A DNA stretch of 64,000 bases from Mycolicibacterium poriferae (GTDB taxonomy: Bacteria > Actinomycetota > Actinomycetes > Mycobacteriales > Mycobacteriaceae): the NCBI RefSeq assembly GCF_010728325.1, contig NZ_AP022570.1:3410001-3474000 (forward strand), in the 5' to 3' direction. Positions 41,957-51,390 of the stretch are shown here, piece by piece (position 1 is the stretch's first letter; the number at the start of each line of letters is the position of its first letter). The notes beneath the pieces are model-generated. The model had not been told where the DNA came from. It searched no databases and saw only the letters and a list, made by a program, of their open reading frames with translations. A program made the translations under genes and the position numbers.

Positions 41957-43159
41957 GTGACGGCGGCGACGCAGAACCTCTCGCAACCCATCCGTGCCGA
42001 CGGGCTCGTCGACCTGGCCAGCGGGCTGCGCGATCTCGTCCGCTCACAGGCGGCCGACTCCGAGCGTGCCCGCACGCTGACGTCCGACATCGTCGAGGCC
42101 ATGTGGTCGTCGGGCCTGATGTCGTCGTTCAATCCCGGCGCCGCCGGCGGGGTCGAACCGTCGTTCGCCGAGATGATCGAAACATGGATCGAAATGGCCT
42201 GGCAGGACGGCTCTTTCGGGTGGATCGGGATCGCCAATCTGCCCTCGGCGTTCGCCGCCGCGACCTACCTGCCCGATGACGGGTTCGCCGAGGTGTTCAG
42301 CGCCCGATCGAACCGGGTCACGATGGGCGGCCAGTTCTTCCCGAACGGACAGGGCATTGCCGTCGACGGTGGTTACCGGTTGACCGGATCGTGGAGTTTC
42401 GGTTCGGGCACCGGCCATGCGGAGTACGTCGCGGCGGGGTTCCTGCCGATGGTGGACGGCGAGATGCGCTGGGCCGGTGAGGGAATCCCCGACATGCAGG
42501 TCGCGATCGTCCCGCGCGAGCAGGTGGTGTTCAAAGACGGCTGGCATGTTCAGGGTTTGAAAGGCACCGGCTCCTACGACTACGCCATCGACGATGTCTT
42601 CGTTCCGAACTGCCGCACGTTCGCGCTGTTCACTCGTGAACCTGCGCGGGGGAGTTCGCCCGCCACCCGGATGGGGATGATGCCGGTGACCGCGGCCGGT
42701 CACGCCGCCTGGGCGCTCGGCGTGGCCAAGAGCATGTTGGACGACGTCGCGGAGTTGGCCGAGACGAAGTTCCGGATGAGCGATATGGCGGCGCTGGCCA
42801 CCCGGCCGACATTTCAGAAGGGGTTGGCTCATCACGTCGCCGCCTGGCGGGCTGCCCGGTTGCTGGTGCTCGACGCGTTCGGCACCGCCGAGTCCGCGGT
42901 GGCGGGCGGGGGAGAGCTCACCCCGACGCTGCGCGCCGACATGCGTGTGGCCGCGGTGTTCGCCACCGACACCGCACGCGAGTGCGCCGAGTGGGCGCAT
43001 CTCGTGGCGGGCACCAGCGCGATTCGGGAAGGCAGCCGACTCGAACGGGCCTTCCGTGACATCTACACCGGAACCCAGCACGCGTTCATCAGCGAGAAGG
43101 TCGCGATCGACGCGGCGCAGATCTGGCTGGGGATTGTGGAGGACCAGTTCGGTCTCTGA
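41957..43159 (+). CDS. Acyl-CoA-dehydrogenase-fold flavoprotein (possible monooxygenase)
   Basis: A 400-residue protein of the acyl-CoA dehydrogenase superfamily. The central beta domain (GGQFFPNGQGIAVDGGYRLTGSWSFGSGTGHAEYV) and WHVQGLKGTGSYDYAIDDVFVP resemble the HsaA/DszC-type flavin-dependent hydroxylases rather than true dehydrogenases. The catalytic Glu typical of dehydrogenases is not obvious. It may hydroxylate an aromatic or other substrate using reduced flavin from a separate reductase; the substrate is unknown. The GTG start follows paralogue 2 by 18 bases. The stop codon lies inside a tandem-repeat array. Confidence 0.78.
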   Translation: MTAATQNLSQPIRADGLVDLASGLRDLVRSQAADSERARTLTSDIVEAMWSSGLMSSFNPGAAGGVEPSFAEMIETWIEMAWQDGSFGWIGIANLPSAFAAATYLPDDGFAEVFSARSNRVTMGGQFFPNGQGIAVDGGYRLTGSWSFGSGTGHAEYVAAGFLPMVDGEMRWAGEGIPDMQVAIVPREQVVFKDGWHVQGLKGTGSYDYAIDDVFVPNCRTFALFTREPARGSSPATRMGMMPVTAAGHAAWALGVAKSMLDDVAELAETKFRMSDMAALATRPTFQKGLAHHVAAWRAARLLVLDAFGTAESAVAGGGELTPTLRADMRVAAVFATDTARECAEWAHLVAGTSAIREGSRLERAFRDIYTGTQHAFISEKVAIDAAQIWLGIVEDQFGL

Positions 43160-43246
43160 TCGCGGAGCGATCGATCCGACTGCTGATCGCGGATCCGACT
43201 GCTGATCGCGGAGCGATCGATCCGACTGCAGATCGCGGCGCGATCA
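43156..43246. repeat. Tandem repeat array, 27-bp units, between convergent genes
   Basis: Two full 27-base units (43156-43182 and 43202-43228) flank a unit shortened by 8 bases (43183-43201), with a partial fourth copy to about 43246. Each unit begins CTGATCGCGGA and, except for the short one, contains CGATCGATCC. The stop of the flavoprotein gene is in the first copy and the stop of the convergent MFS gene is in the last. The repeated GATC palindromes could fold and act as a shared terminator. Confidence 0.75.
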
Positions 43247-44530
43247 GGCGACGATCTCGCGCAGGAAGCGCCTGCTGGCGAGCAGATAGCACGCAATGGC
43301 GCCGACCTGCATGACCGGCACGACGGCCAGCAGGGCCCAACCCAGCGACATGTCCCCGTGGTCCGGTCGCAGCGCGTCGCTGATCAGACCGGTCAGAAGC
43401 GGCCCCACCGAGCCGAGGATCGCACTGAAGAACAGAAAGATCGCCGACGCGGTCGCCCGCTGTTCGGCGGGCACCAGACGCTGGATGGCCGCGATCGACG
43501 GCGCCATGTAGGCGGTGCCGACCACGTAGCTCAGCGCGATGAAGCACACCGCCAGCGTGGAGCTGTCCACCAGGAAGCCGAGTGTCGAGAACGGGATCAG
43601 GGCGCCGGTCATGGCGGCGACCAGCCAGAGCAGCCAACGGCCGTCGATGCCGGACAGCTTGTCGGCGATGCGGCCGACGACGATCAGCCCGACGACTCCG
43701 GTCAGGCCGCTGGCGATGCCGTACTGCAGGCCCACGTCGCCCAGTGTCATCCCGCGGGCGCGCATCAGGAACGCCGGTGCGAAGGTGGTCAGGGCGTAGC
43801 CGGCCACCGAGATGCACGCGGCGCCGCAGACGATCGCGAGATAACTCGGCTTGCGGAGAATGTCCCACCATTTCGCCGGAATCTGTTGCACAGCAACCGT
43901 TTCGACAGGCAGGGCCGGTACTTTCTGGCGCCGACCCACGACAGCCAGCACGACGGGCACGAACGCGACGCTGAGCGCTCCCATGACGACGAAGGCCCAG
44001 CGCCAGCCCAGCGCCTCGGCCAACAGTCCGCCGCCGATGAGGCTGGCCGCCGAGGCCAGCGGAATCGCCAAGGTGATGACGGCAAGCGGCGCCGCACGGC
44101 GCTCGGGAACGAAGTTGCGTGCCACGTACGCGTGCGCGGCGGGGGTGGATCCCGCTTCCCCGATCGCGACGCCGACCCGGGTGAGCGCGAGTTGAAGACC
44201 GGACTGCACGGCGCCGCCGAGCATCGTCATGACGCCCCACAGTGTCAGACATCCGGAGATCACCAGCCCGTAGGCGCCGCGGTCGGAGATCCTCGCGATC
44301 GGGATCCCGATGAGCGCGTAGACCGCGAGAAAGCCGAATCCGTTGATGATTCCGATCGCGGTGTCCGACAACGCCAGATCCTGGCGGATGGGTTCGGCGA
44401 GCACCGCCGGCAGGAAACGGTCGGCGTAGTTGAGTGTCCCGACGACGGCGAGCACCGACACCGCCGCCCACGCCCGACGGGGCCTGTGCGTGTCGGTATC
44501 GGTCGCTGAAGCCTGCGACGGTGCGGACAT
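43244..44530 (-). CDS. MFS transporter (Spinster-like)
   Basis: A 428-residue transporter with 12 helices. NYADRFLPAVLAEPIRQDLALSDTAIGIING and GIPIARISDRGAYGLVISGCL (motif A region) match the spinster-like MFS branch. FVPERRAAPLAVITLAIPLASAAS is in the expected helix 4-5 segment. The substrate is unknown; the convergent flavoprotein gene may or may not be related. The ATG at 44530 is the natural start. The 220 bp upstream hold no gene that I can support. Confidence 0.83.
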   Translation of the reverse strand: MSAPSQASATDTDTHRPRRAWAAVSVLAVVGTLNYADRFLPAVLAEPIRQDLALSDTAIGIINGFGFLAVYALIGIPIARISDRGAYGLVISGCLTLWGVMTMLGGAVQSGLQLALTRVGVAIGEAGSTPAAHAYVARNFVPERRAAPLAVITLAIPLASAASLIGGGLLAEALGWRWAFVVMGALSVAFVPVVLAVVGRRQKVPALPVETVAVQQIPAKWWDILRKPSYLAIVCGAACISVAGYALTTFAPAFLMRARGMTLGDVGLQYGIASGLTGVVGLIVVGRIADKLSGIDGRWLLWLVAAMTGALIPFSTLGFLVDSSTLAVCFIALSYVVGTAYMAPSIAAIQRLVPAEQRATASAIFLFFSAILGSVGPLLTGLISDALRPDHGDMSLGWALLAVVPVMQVGAIACYLLASRRFLREIVA

Positions 44531-44749
44531 ACAATCTCCTCGATCACCGGATGGCGTTACAGATCAGAGAAAGATTGTCATCTATGGAGGCGGCGCCGTT
44601 CGGGAATCGTGAACTTCCCGCGCGAGGTCACACCGTGGCGCAGGGGGCTGCCGGGCACCAGTTGCCGGGCTCAGCGATCCACGCCCCGGGATCGAGAGCG
44701 TCCGTGCTGTGACGGTCGGGGTCCAACCGGGCCGACCGTTCAACCAGGA

Positions 44750-45214
44750 TCAGACGGGCCAGTTCCAGACCGACATGTCGCCGCGCGGGTACTCCATGCA
44801 GACGTCGGTGGCGTGGGCGACGACTCCCTTGTTGTTGAAGAAGATCTTCGCCCAGTTACCCCAGCGCGTCGCGACCTGCTCGTAGAACACGTTCGTCGCG
44901 GTGTTCTCCGAATACTGGCGCCGGCCCACCGGGTCGAGCGAGAAGAACCAGTGGATGCGGTCGAAGGCCATCTGCTGGACGTCTGGCGGTCGGTTGCTGC
45001 GGTCGATCATGTATCGCTCGTAGTACACCGGGCTGGTGTCGCGCACCGCCGCCAGATACTGCTCGACGTCGCAAGTGGTGTGGATGATCCGGCGTGGGAT
45101 CGGATAGTCCTCGGTGGAATCGGCCATGGCCGGCCCGGCTCCGCCGAAAAAGACCATCGCGGCCCCCGCGAGCCCCAGCCCCATCCGCGCGAGGCGACCT
45201 CTCGGTCCTGTCAT
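44750..45214 (-). CDS. Secreted DUF5078-type protein
   Basis: A 154-residue protein with a signal peptide ([10 protein letters not shown]) and a mature domain rich in aromatic residues ([72 protein letters not shown]). This matches the mycobacterial DUF5078 pattern as I remember it. Two cysteines (TTCDVE, TDVCMEY) may pair. It is the last gene of the mmpS-mmpL operon, 59 bases after the previous gene. Function unknown; a partner of MmpL-mediated export is possible. ATG 45214 is chosen for the signal peptide. Confidence 0.72.
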   Translation of the reverse strand: MTGPRGRLARMGLGLAGAAMVFFGGAGPAMADSTEDYPIPRRIIHTTCDVEQYLAAVRDTSPVYYERYMIDRSNRPPDVQQMAFDRIHWFFSLDPVGRRQYSENTATNVFYEQVATRWGNWAKIFFNNKGVVAHATDVCMEYPRGDMSVWNWPV

Positions 45215-45273
45215 CGTCACTCCTACCTCGTCGTTGCCTGTCGGTCCGGTCGTGTGTGCGCCGGCGTCATCGG

Positions 45274-45555
45274 TCAGCCACCGCCGGTGACGGGGTTGGA
45301 CGACAGGATCAGGAATCCGCCGTTCTTCCACACCCCCCAGCGCCCGCCCCACGCGGAGGTCCACACGACCGGCTCACCGATCCAGAACTCGGCGGGTTTG
45401 GGCGGCGCCCACGCCGGCACCGGCTCACCCTGACCGGGAGCCGGTGGCGGTGGCTGGGCCCCAGCCGGTGCGACGCCACCCGCCAGCATTCCCGCCGCCA
45501 GTGCGGCGACGGTGGCGGCGGTGGTCAGTGCCGAGATGCGCCGGGACCGGCTCAT
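45274..45555 (-). CDS. Small secreted Pro-rich protein in MmpL operon
   Basis: A 93-residue protein with a signal peptide ([17 protein letters not shown]). The mature part is short, proline-rich and tryptophan-containing ([36 protein letters not shown]). No family is recognised. The ATG overlaps the DUF732 stop (ATGA), so it is made with that protein. It may lie in the cell envelope with the MmpL complex; that is inferred from its position. Confidence 0.6.
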   Translation of the reverse strand: MSRSRRISALTTAATVAALAAGMLAGGVAPAGAQPPPPAPGQGEPVPAWAPPKPAEFWIGEPVVWTSAWGGRWGVWKNGGFLILSSNPVTGGG

Positions 45556-45893
45556 TGCCGAGCCTGATCCAAGATGGGCAGGCGGTCCGGGCAATAGGTG
45601 CGCAGACCCGCAGCAAGGAATTGCCACGCCTGTTCGGTGGTGGAGTCCTTCTCCAACTGGTTGTGCACGAAATCCGCAGCCTCGAACGCGTTCGCGTCGA
45701 CGCCGGTGGCGATCCGCTTGCACGTGATCTTGCCGATCCAGGCGTTGTAGTCCTTCTGGCCGTAGATCCCGTAGGTGTTCAGCTCGTTGGTGAACGCCGT
45801 GTCGGGGTCGGCTACGGCCGGGGCGGCGAAGCCCAGAGCTGATCCCAGCCCCACGGCGGCCGCGGCCGCGCCGATCATCAACCGCTTCTTCAA
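45552..45893 (-). CDS. Secreted DUF732-family protein
   Basis: A 113-residue protein with a signal peptide ([12 protein letters not shown]). The mature DUF732-like region ([55 protein letters not shown]) has two cysteines placed to form a disulfide. Small helical exported proteins of this kind occur near MmpL genes; some related ones bind haem, which is a lead rather than a finding here. The TTG start overlaps the MmpL stop (TTGA) and yields [14 protein letters not shown], a proper signal N-terminus. Confidence 0.78.
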   Translation of the reverse strand: MKKRLMIGAAAAAVGLGSALGFAAPAVADPDTAFTNELNTYGIYGQKDYNAWIGKITCKRIATGVDANAFEAADFVHNQLEKDSTTEQAWQFLAAGLRTYCPDRLPILDQARQ

Positions 45894-48796
45894 GGTCTCA
45901 CTCCATCCGACGGGTTCGTCTGCAGCTCACCGGCTTTGGGCCAGGGCGACGGTTTGGGCCTGGTGCGCACCCGTTGCGGCCACCAGAACCACGGGCCGAG
46001 CAGGGCGGCAATCGACGGGGTCATGAACGACCGCACCACCAGGGTGTCGAACAACAGACCCAGGCCGATCGTCGTACCCACCTGGGCGATGACGGTCAGT
46101 TCACTCACCGCCATCGACATCATGGTAAGGGCGAACACCAGTCCGGCGGCCGTTACCACCGAGCCGCTGCCACCCATGGCCCGGATGATGCCGGTACCCA
46201 CACCCGCGTGGATCTCCTCTTTGAGCCGGGAGACCAGCAGCAGGTTGTAGTCGGCACCGACGCCCAGCAGCACGATCACCGCCATCGCGAACACCATCCA
46301 GTGCAGCTCGATGCCGAGGATGTGCTGCCACAGCAGGATCGACAGACCGAACGATGCGCCGAGCGAGATCGCCACCGTGCCCACGATGACCGCCGCCGCC
46401 ACGATCGCGCGGGTCAGGATCAGCATGATGATGAAGATCAGTGACAGAGCGGCGATGCCGGCGATCATCAGGTCGTAGTTGTTGCCGTCCTTCATGTCCT
46501 TGAAGGTCGCCGCGGTGCCGCCGAGGTAGATCTTGGACCCTTCCAGCGGCGTGCCCTTGACCGCCTCTTTGGCCGCGGTCTTGATGTTGTCGATCTTCGC
46601 CACGCCCTCGGGGCTCAGCGGATCGCCCTCGTGGGAGATGATGAAGCGCACCGCGTGCCCGTCGGGGGACAGGAACTGCTCGAGGCCGCGCTGGAAGTCC
46701 TCGTTCTCGAAGATCTCCGGCGGTAGATAGAACGAGTCGTCGTTCATCGAGTCGTCGAACGCCTCGCCCATGGCGTCGGCGTCCTCGGACATCGCCGCCA
46801 TCTGGTCCTGCATGCCCTTCTGCGACTGATACATCGTCAGCATCATCGTGCGCATGGTCTTCATCGTGTCGATCATCTCGGGCATCAACGCGACCATCTG
46901 GGGCATCAGCTCATTGAGCCGGCGCATCTCGGGAAGGATTTCCTTGAAGTCGTCGGTCATGATGTTGATGCCGTCGAGGGTGTCGAACACCGACCGCAGG
47001 GCCCAACACACGGGGATGTTGTAGCAGTGCGGTTCCCAGTAGAAGTAGTTGCGGATCGGACGGAAGAAGTCGTCGAAGTTCGCGATGCTGTCCCGCAAAT
47101 CGGCGATGTCGACGTACATGCCTTCCATCTTCTGCACCATGTTGTTGGTGATCGCCGCCATCTGGCCGGTCAGGTTCGACATCTTCTGCATCGTGGCGAT
47201 GGTGTCGTTCATCTCGTCGGCCTGCACCAGCATGTCGGCCATCCGGTCCTGCATGTACTTCTCGTTGAGCCGCTGGGTGGTGCCCTGCATGCTCATCTGG
47301 AACGGGATCGAGGTGTGCTTGATCGGTTTGCCGTCGGGGCGGGTGATCGCCTGCACGCGGGCGATGCCCTCGACCTTGAAGATGGCCTTGGCGATCTTGT
47401 CGATGACCAGGAAGTCCGCCGAGTTGCGCAGATCGTGGTCGCTTTCGATCATCAGCAGCTCGGGGTTCATCCGCGCCGGGTCGAAGTGCCGGTCGGCCGC
47501 GGCGTACCCCTCGTTGGCGGGCAGGTCGGGCGGCAGGTAGTCGCGGTCGTTGTAGTTGGTCTTGTAGCCGGGCAGGGCGAGCAGGCCGACCAGAGCCAGC
47601 GCGATGGTGGCCACGAGGATCGGTCCCGGCCAGCGCACCACCGCCGCACCGACCTTGCGCCAGCCCCGGATGCGCATGGCCCGCTTGGGTTCCAGCAGCT
47701 TGCCGAAGCGGGTGACGACGCTGATGATCGCCACCATCAGCACCACGCCGGCGAGCATGACCACGAACATGCCGATCGCCAGGGGCACGCCCAGGGTCTG
47801 GAAGTACGGCAACCGCGTGAAGCTCAGGCAGAACGTCGCCCCGGCGATCGTCAACCCCGACCCCAGCACCACGTGCGCGGTGCCGTGGAACATCGTGTAG
47901 AACGCGGTTTCCTTGTCCTCGCCCATACTTCGGGCTTCCTGATAGCGACCTATCAGGAAGATGGCGTAGTCGGTGGCCGCCGCTATCGCGAGTGTCACCA
48001 GCAGGTTCGTGGCGAAGGTGGAGAGCCCGATCACCTCGTGATAGCCGAGGAAAGCGACCACCCCGCGGGCCGTGGTCAGCGACAGCACCACCATGAACAG
48101 CGTGATGACGACCGTCAGGATCGAGCGATACACCAGCAGCAGCATCACGATGATGACGGTGAAGGTCGCCAGCTCGATGGTGCGCATGCTGCGGTCACCG
48201 GCGATGTGCTGGTCCGCCGCGAGCGCGGCGGGTCCGGTCACATAGGCCGTGACGCCCGGCGGTGGCTCCAGGTTGTTGACGATGCCCTGCACGGCCTTGA
48301 CCGACTCGTTGGCCAGCGCCTCACCCTGATTACCGGCGAGCTTGACCTGCACGTAGGCGGCCTTGCCGTCGGTGCTCTGGGATCCCGACGCGGTGAGCGG
48401 ATCGCTCCAGAAGTCCTGCACCGACTGCACGTGCGTGGTGTCGGCCTCCAGCCGCTGGACGAGTTCGTCGTACCAGGCGTGCGCCTCGTCACCGAGGGGC
48501 TGTTCACCTTCGAAGACGATCATCACCGAGCTGTCGGAATCACCCTCCTCGAACAGCTCACCGACCTTCTTCATCGAGATCATCGACGGCGCGTCGTCGG
48601 GGCTCATCGACACCGCCTGCATCTCGCCGACCGTCTCCAGCTGCGGAACGGTGACGTTGACGACGACGATGAGCGCGATCCAGCCGAGCAGGATCGGCAC
48701 GGCGAACGCACGGATCATCCGCGGGATGAACGGACGCTTCTGGGGTCGGGCGGGAGGGAACGCGTCGGTGGGTGCGTCGCTGACGGGGGCGCTCAT
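45890..48796 (-). CDS. MmpL-family RND lipid/siderophore transporter
   Basis: A 968-residue protein with the double 6-TM RND plan. Each half has a proton-relay Asp-Tyr ([14 protein letters not shown] and [13 protein letters not shown]), and the two extracellular loops carry the porter domains; the second includes a long Met-rich helical region ([14 protein letters not shown] and [20 protein letters not shown]). With MmpS upstream it should export a lipid or siderophore-like glycolipid across the inner membrane. MmpL4/5-type relationship is suggested by the MmpS partner. The ATG overlaps the mmpS stop. No TetR repressor is adjacent. Confidence 0.9.
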   Translation of the reverse strand: MSAPVSDAPTDAFPPARPQKRPFIPRMIRAFAVPILLGWIALIVVVNVTVPQLETVGEMQAVSMSPDDAPSMISMKKVGELFEEGDSDSSVMIVFEGEQPLGDEAHAWYDELVQRLEADTTHVQSVQDFWSDPLTASGSQSTDGKAAYVQVKLAGNQGEALANESVKAVQGIVNNLEPPPGVTAYVTGPAALAADQHIAGDRSMRTIELATFTVIIVMLLLVYRSILTVVITLFMVVLSLTTARGVVAFLGYHEVIGLSTFATNLLVTLAIAAATDYAIFLIGRYQEARSMGEDKETAFYTMFHGTAHVVLGSGLTIAGATFCLSFTRLPYFQTLGVPLAIGMFVVMLAGVVLMVAIISVVTRFGKLLEPKRAMRIRGWRKVGAAVVRWPGPILVATIALALVGLLALPGYKTNYNDRDYLPPDLPANEGYAAADRHFDPARMNPELLMIESDHDLRNSADFLVIDKIAKAIFKVEGIARVQAITRPDGKPIKHTSIPFQMSMQGTTQRLNEKYMQDRMADMLVQADEMNDTIATMQKMSNLTGQMAAITNNMVQKMEGMYVDIADLRDSIANFDDFFRPIRNYFYWEPHCYNIPVCWALRSVFDTLDGINIMTDDFKEILPEMRRLNELMPQMVALMPEMIDTMKTMRTMMLTMYQSQKGMQDQMAAMSEDADAMGEAFDDSMNDDSFYLPPEIFENEDFQRGLEQFLSPDGHAVRFIISHEGDPLSPEGVAKIDNIKTAAKEAVKGTPLEGSKIYLGGTAATFKDMKDGNNYDLMIAGIAALSLIFIIMLILTRAIVAAAVIVGTVAISLGASFGLSILLWQHILGIELHWMVFAMAVIVLLGVGADYNLLLVSRLKEEIHAGVGTGIIRAMGGSGSVVTAAGLVFALTMMSMAVSELTVIAQVGTTIGLGLLFDTLVVRSFMTPSIAALLGPWFWWPQRVRTRPKPSPWPKAGELQTNPSDGVRP

Positions 48797-49221
48797 GCCG
48801 ACTTCACAAAGCAGAAGGTCTGAGCGTTCAAGCCGGTGTTGGTCCTCTCGTCCTTCACCTCGTCGTCGACGATGATGCGGCACGTGATCGAACTGCTGTC
48901 ACCCTGCGCGACGATGTTGGGCGCGGCCGAGGGCTCGGTGGTCTCCAGCGTCAGCGACCACGGCAGCGCGGCACCGTCGACGCGTTGCGGCTTGGCGTCG
49001 AGGTCGAGGTAGTTGATGTCGGCGTAGGAGCCGTTGCCCGAGATCTCGTAGCGCACGACCTTCGGGTCGAACGGCTCGGGCAGGTCGGCGAAGTTCTCCG
49101 GCGTCTCGATGATGCCTTCCGAGCCGAAGAAGGTCCGGATGCGCGACACCGTCAACCCGGCGATCACCACCACCACTATGATCAGCAGCGGAAGCCACAC
49201 CTTTTTGGCGACTGCGATCAC
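48793..49221 (-). CDS. MmpS-family accessory protein
   Basis: A 142-residue protein with one N-terminal helix ([22 protein letters not shown]) and an extracellular beta domain. [37 protein letters not shown] and [29 protein letters not shown] are the family blocks, with two cysteines likely to pair. MmpS proteins assist their MmpL partner in export. It is the first gene of the five-gene unit and its stop overlaps mmpL. The 289-bp gap to the divergent P450 gene should hold both promoters. Confidence 0.9.
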   Translation of the reverse strand: MIAVAKKVWLPLLIIVVVVIAGLTVSRIRTFFGSEGIIETPENFADLPEPFDPKVVRYEISGNGSYADINYLDLDAKPQRVDGAALPWSLTLETTEPSAAPNIVAQGDSSSITCRIIVDDEVKDERTNTGLNAQTFCFVKSA

Positions 49222-49510
49222 GCCCTCTGCCTCCGACTTCTGTCGCGCATCTGACCCCTGGTTCCGTGACTCTTGTTCGGCTGATCGTAACTTAGCCGAT
49301 ATAACTTCTCACTCGGCCACAGGCTAGCTCAAGTCATTGTGGTGCTGCTAACTGCTTTGCGCCCCCTGCGTGCCAGGTCACTTTTGCGTCAGCTCTTGAC
49401 CCCCTTTCGGCGCGCTGTTAGACATAGCGGCAGCACGATGTGCTGAGCGGTCGCACAACAAGGCTCTCCCGCACGCGGAGAATCCCCACGGGGCCGCCGG
49501 AGGAGCACCC

Positions 49511-50806
49511 ATGGCGCAACGATCAGCGGGCACAGCGACGAGCGCGGCGACGGCCACCGGAACGGATCACGGGTCGGGCCCGGGCTCCACCCCCGGGGCG
49601 GGGCCGGCCACCGACGCCGACCCTCAGGTCTATTACGACCCCTACGACACCGGGATCGTCGCCGATCCCTACCCGGTCTACGCGCGGCTGCGCGACCAGG
49701 CACCGCTGTACTACAACCCGCGCTACGACTTCTGGGCACTGTCCCGGCACGCCGACGTCGAACGCGCGCTGCTGGACTGGAAGGTCTTCTCCAACCGCCG
49801 CAGCGACATCCTCGAACTGGTCAAGTCCGACTTCGACATGCCCGAGGGCGTCATGATGTTCGAGGACCCGCCCGAGCACACGATGCTGCGGGGGCTGATG
49901 GCACGGGTGTTCACCCCGCGCCGGATGGCCGAGATCGAAGACCGGATCCGGTCATACTGCATCAACTGCCTCGACCCGCTGGTCGGGACCGACGGGTTCG
50001 ACATCATCGCCGAGCTGGCCGCGATGATGCCGATGCGGGTCATCGGCATGCTGCTGGGCATCCCGGAATCGGAACAGGTCTCGGTGCGCGACGCCAATGA
50101 CGCCAACCTGCGCACGAGGCCCGGCACCCCGATTAAGGTCACCGACGCGAGCAGGATCGCCGACGGTCGCGTCTACGCCGACTACGTCGACTGGCGCGCA
50201 GCCAACCCGTCCGACGATCTGATGACGGCGCTGCTCAACGTCGAGTTCACCGACGAGCACGGTGTGCACCGCAAGCTCACCCGCCCTGAGGTGCTGCACT
50301 ACACCCAGGTGGTGGCCGGGGCCGGTAACGAGACGACCGGCCGGCTGATCGGGTGGCTGGCCAAGGTGCTCGCCGAGCACCCCCGACAACGGCGCGAGAT
50401 AGCCCAGGACCGCTCGCTGCTGACGCGGGCGGTCGACGAGACCCTGCGCTTCGAACCCACCGGCCCCCACGTCGCCCGCTATCTGGCCGCTGACTTCGAC
50501 TACGAAGGCACGACGGTGCCCGCGGGCAGCGCCATGCTGCTGTTGTTCGGTGCCGCCAACCGTGACGAGCGGCGCTACCGCGATCCCGACACGTTCGACA
50601 TCCACCGCGACAACATCAGTCATCTGACCTTCGGCAAAGGCCTGCATTACTGCCTGGGCGCCAATCTGGCCCGGCTCGAGGGCCGAGTCGCCCTCGATGA
50701 ACTGCTCAACCGGTGGCCGGAGTGGGATATCGACCGCGACAGCGCACGGCTGGCCCCCACCTCGACCGTGCGCGGCTGGGAGTATCTGCGAATCCTGGTG
50801 GGTTAG
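49511..50806 (+). CDS. Cytochrome P450
   Basis: A 431-residue soluble bacterial P450. The haem-thiolate loop is FGKGLHYCLGANLAR (Cys381), the K-helix has ETLRFEP, and the I-helix reads AGAGNETTGRLI with Asn-Glu-Thr-Thr at the oxygen-activating site. A Gly/Thr/Ala-rich leader of about 35 residues precedes the fold. It needs a ferredoxin and reductase from elsewhere. The substrate is unknown; divergence from mmpS-mmpL hints at modification of the transported lipid, which is inference. No ferredoxin gene is adjacent. Confidence 0.92.
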   Translation: MAQRSAGTATSAATATGTDHGSGPGSTPGAGPATDADPQVYYDPYDTGIVADPYPVYARLRDQAPLYYNPRYDFWALSRHADVERALLDWKVFSNRRSDILELVKSDFDMPEGVMMFEDPPEHTMLRGLMARVFTPRRMAEIEDRIRSYCINCLDPLVGTDGFDIIAELAAMMPMRVIGMLLGIPESEQVSVRDANDANLRTRPGTPIKVTDASRIADGRVYADYVDWRAANPSDDLMTALLNVEFTDEHGVHRKLTRPEVLHYTQVVAGAGNETTGRLIGWLAKVLAEHPRQRREIAQDRSLLTRAVDETLRFEPTGPHVARYLAADFDYEGTTVPAGSAMLLLFGAANRDERRYRDPDTFDIHRDNISHLTFGKGLHYCLGANLARLEGRVALDELLNRWPEWDIDRDSARLAPTSTVRGWEYLRILVG

Positions 50807-50821
50807 CGCCGGAAGGGGATC

Positions 50822-50894
50822 GGTCAGGCGTCCCGATCAGTTCTCGCTGTCAGGCCTTCAGATCAGGCCTCCCGATCAGGCCTCCCGATCAGGC
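50822..50894. repeat. 13-bp tandem repeats between convergent genes
   Basis: GATCAGGCCTCCC occurs perfectly twice in tandem (50861-50886), followed by a partial third copy, with a degenerate copy at 50822-50834. The stop codon of the convergent small protein lies in the last copy. The repeats fill the gap after the P450 gene. Confidence 0.7.
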
Positions 50895-51284
50895 ATCGCC
50901 GCCGTCGACCGGGTCCAGGACGCTGACCGCGATGCCGTAGGGCAGGAATCGCACCCGCCGGGCCGGGTCGGTGTTGTTCTTGTTCGCCCGAAGCGCGTCC
51001 AGTTCGGTGGGGTAGACCTGCTCGATGTGTGCGCCGCCGTCCTCGCCCACGGTGTAAATCGCCCACACCCCGTCGCCCGTCTCGCCCGTCGTCTCCGGCT
51101 CCGGGCGGGTCCGCGACCCGCGGGTGAACTCGTCGAACAACATCGACCACCCGGCGCGCTCACCCGAGGTGTTGACGAACTTGCCCAGCCCGTCCAGCGC
51201 GTCGCGCAGGCCCTCACCCGCTTCGCGGACGACCCGCTCGAAGTCCTCGGGGTCCAGCCCGAACGGACCGTTGTTGCTGCTCAT
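50889..51284 (-). CDS. Small acidic protein of unknown function
   Basis: A 131-residue soluble protein. A helical N-terminus (LDPEDFERVVREAGEGLRDALDGLGKFV) precedes a mixed segment (VWAIYTVGEDGGAHIEQVYPTELDALRANKNNTDPARRVRFLPYGIAVSVLD). No motif or family is recognised, though the length and pattern suggest a conserved actinobacterial protein. It is convergent with the P450 gene and divergent from the SnoaL-like gene, with a 106-bp upstream gap. Confidence 0.6.
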   Translation of the reverse strand: MSSNNGPFGLDPEDFERVVREAGEGLRDALDGLGKFVNTSGERAGWSMLFDEFTRGSRTRPEPETTGETGDGVWAIYTVGEDGGAHIEQVYPTELDALRANKNNTDPARRVRFLPYGIAVSVLDPVDGGDA

Positions 51285-51390
51285 CGTCGCGCCTCCTGAC
51301 AGCCGCGCTCCCGCGCAGCAGATGCCTCCAGTGTGCCCGCGCCGGGACTGCGGTGTCGACTACCGCTGGTCTGAGGTGGTAGGCAACGTT

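Noticed and set aside
43156-43246. CRISPR array
   Set aside because: Units are directly tandem with no spacers and no cas genes are nearby.
44531-44749. Small ORFs between the MFS and DUF5078 genes
   Set aside because: Short readings with arginine-rich composition and no ribosome-binding site; treated as noncoding.
46965-48823. 598-residue plus-strand ORF opposite mmpL
   Set aside because: His/Asp/Gln-rich antisense shadow of mmpL with no domain character.
49285-49303. TTAGCC-containing stretch upstream of mmpS as an IdeR box
   Set aside because: Only about 10 of 19 positions match the consensus, against 14 for the two boxes near 5.2 kb.
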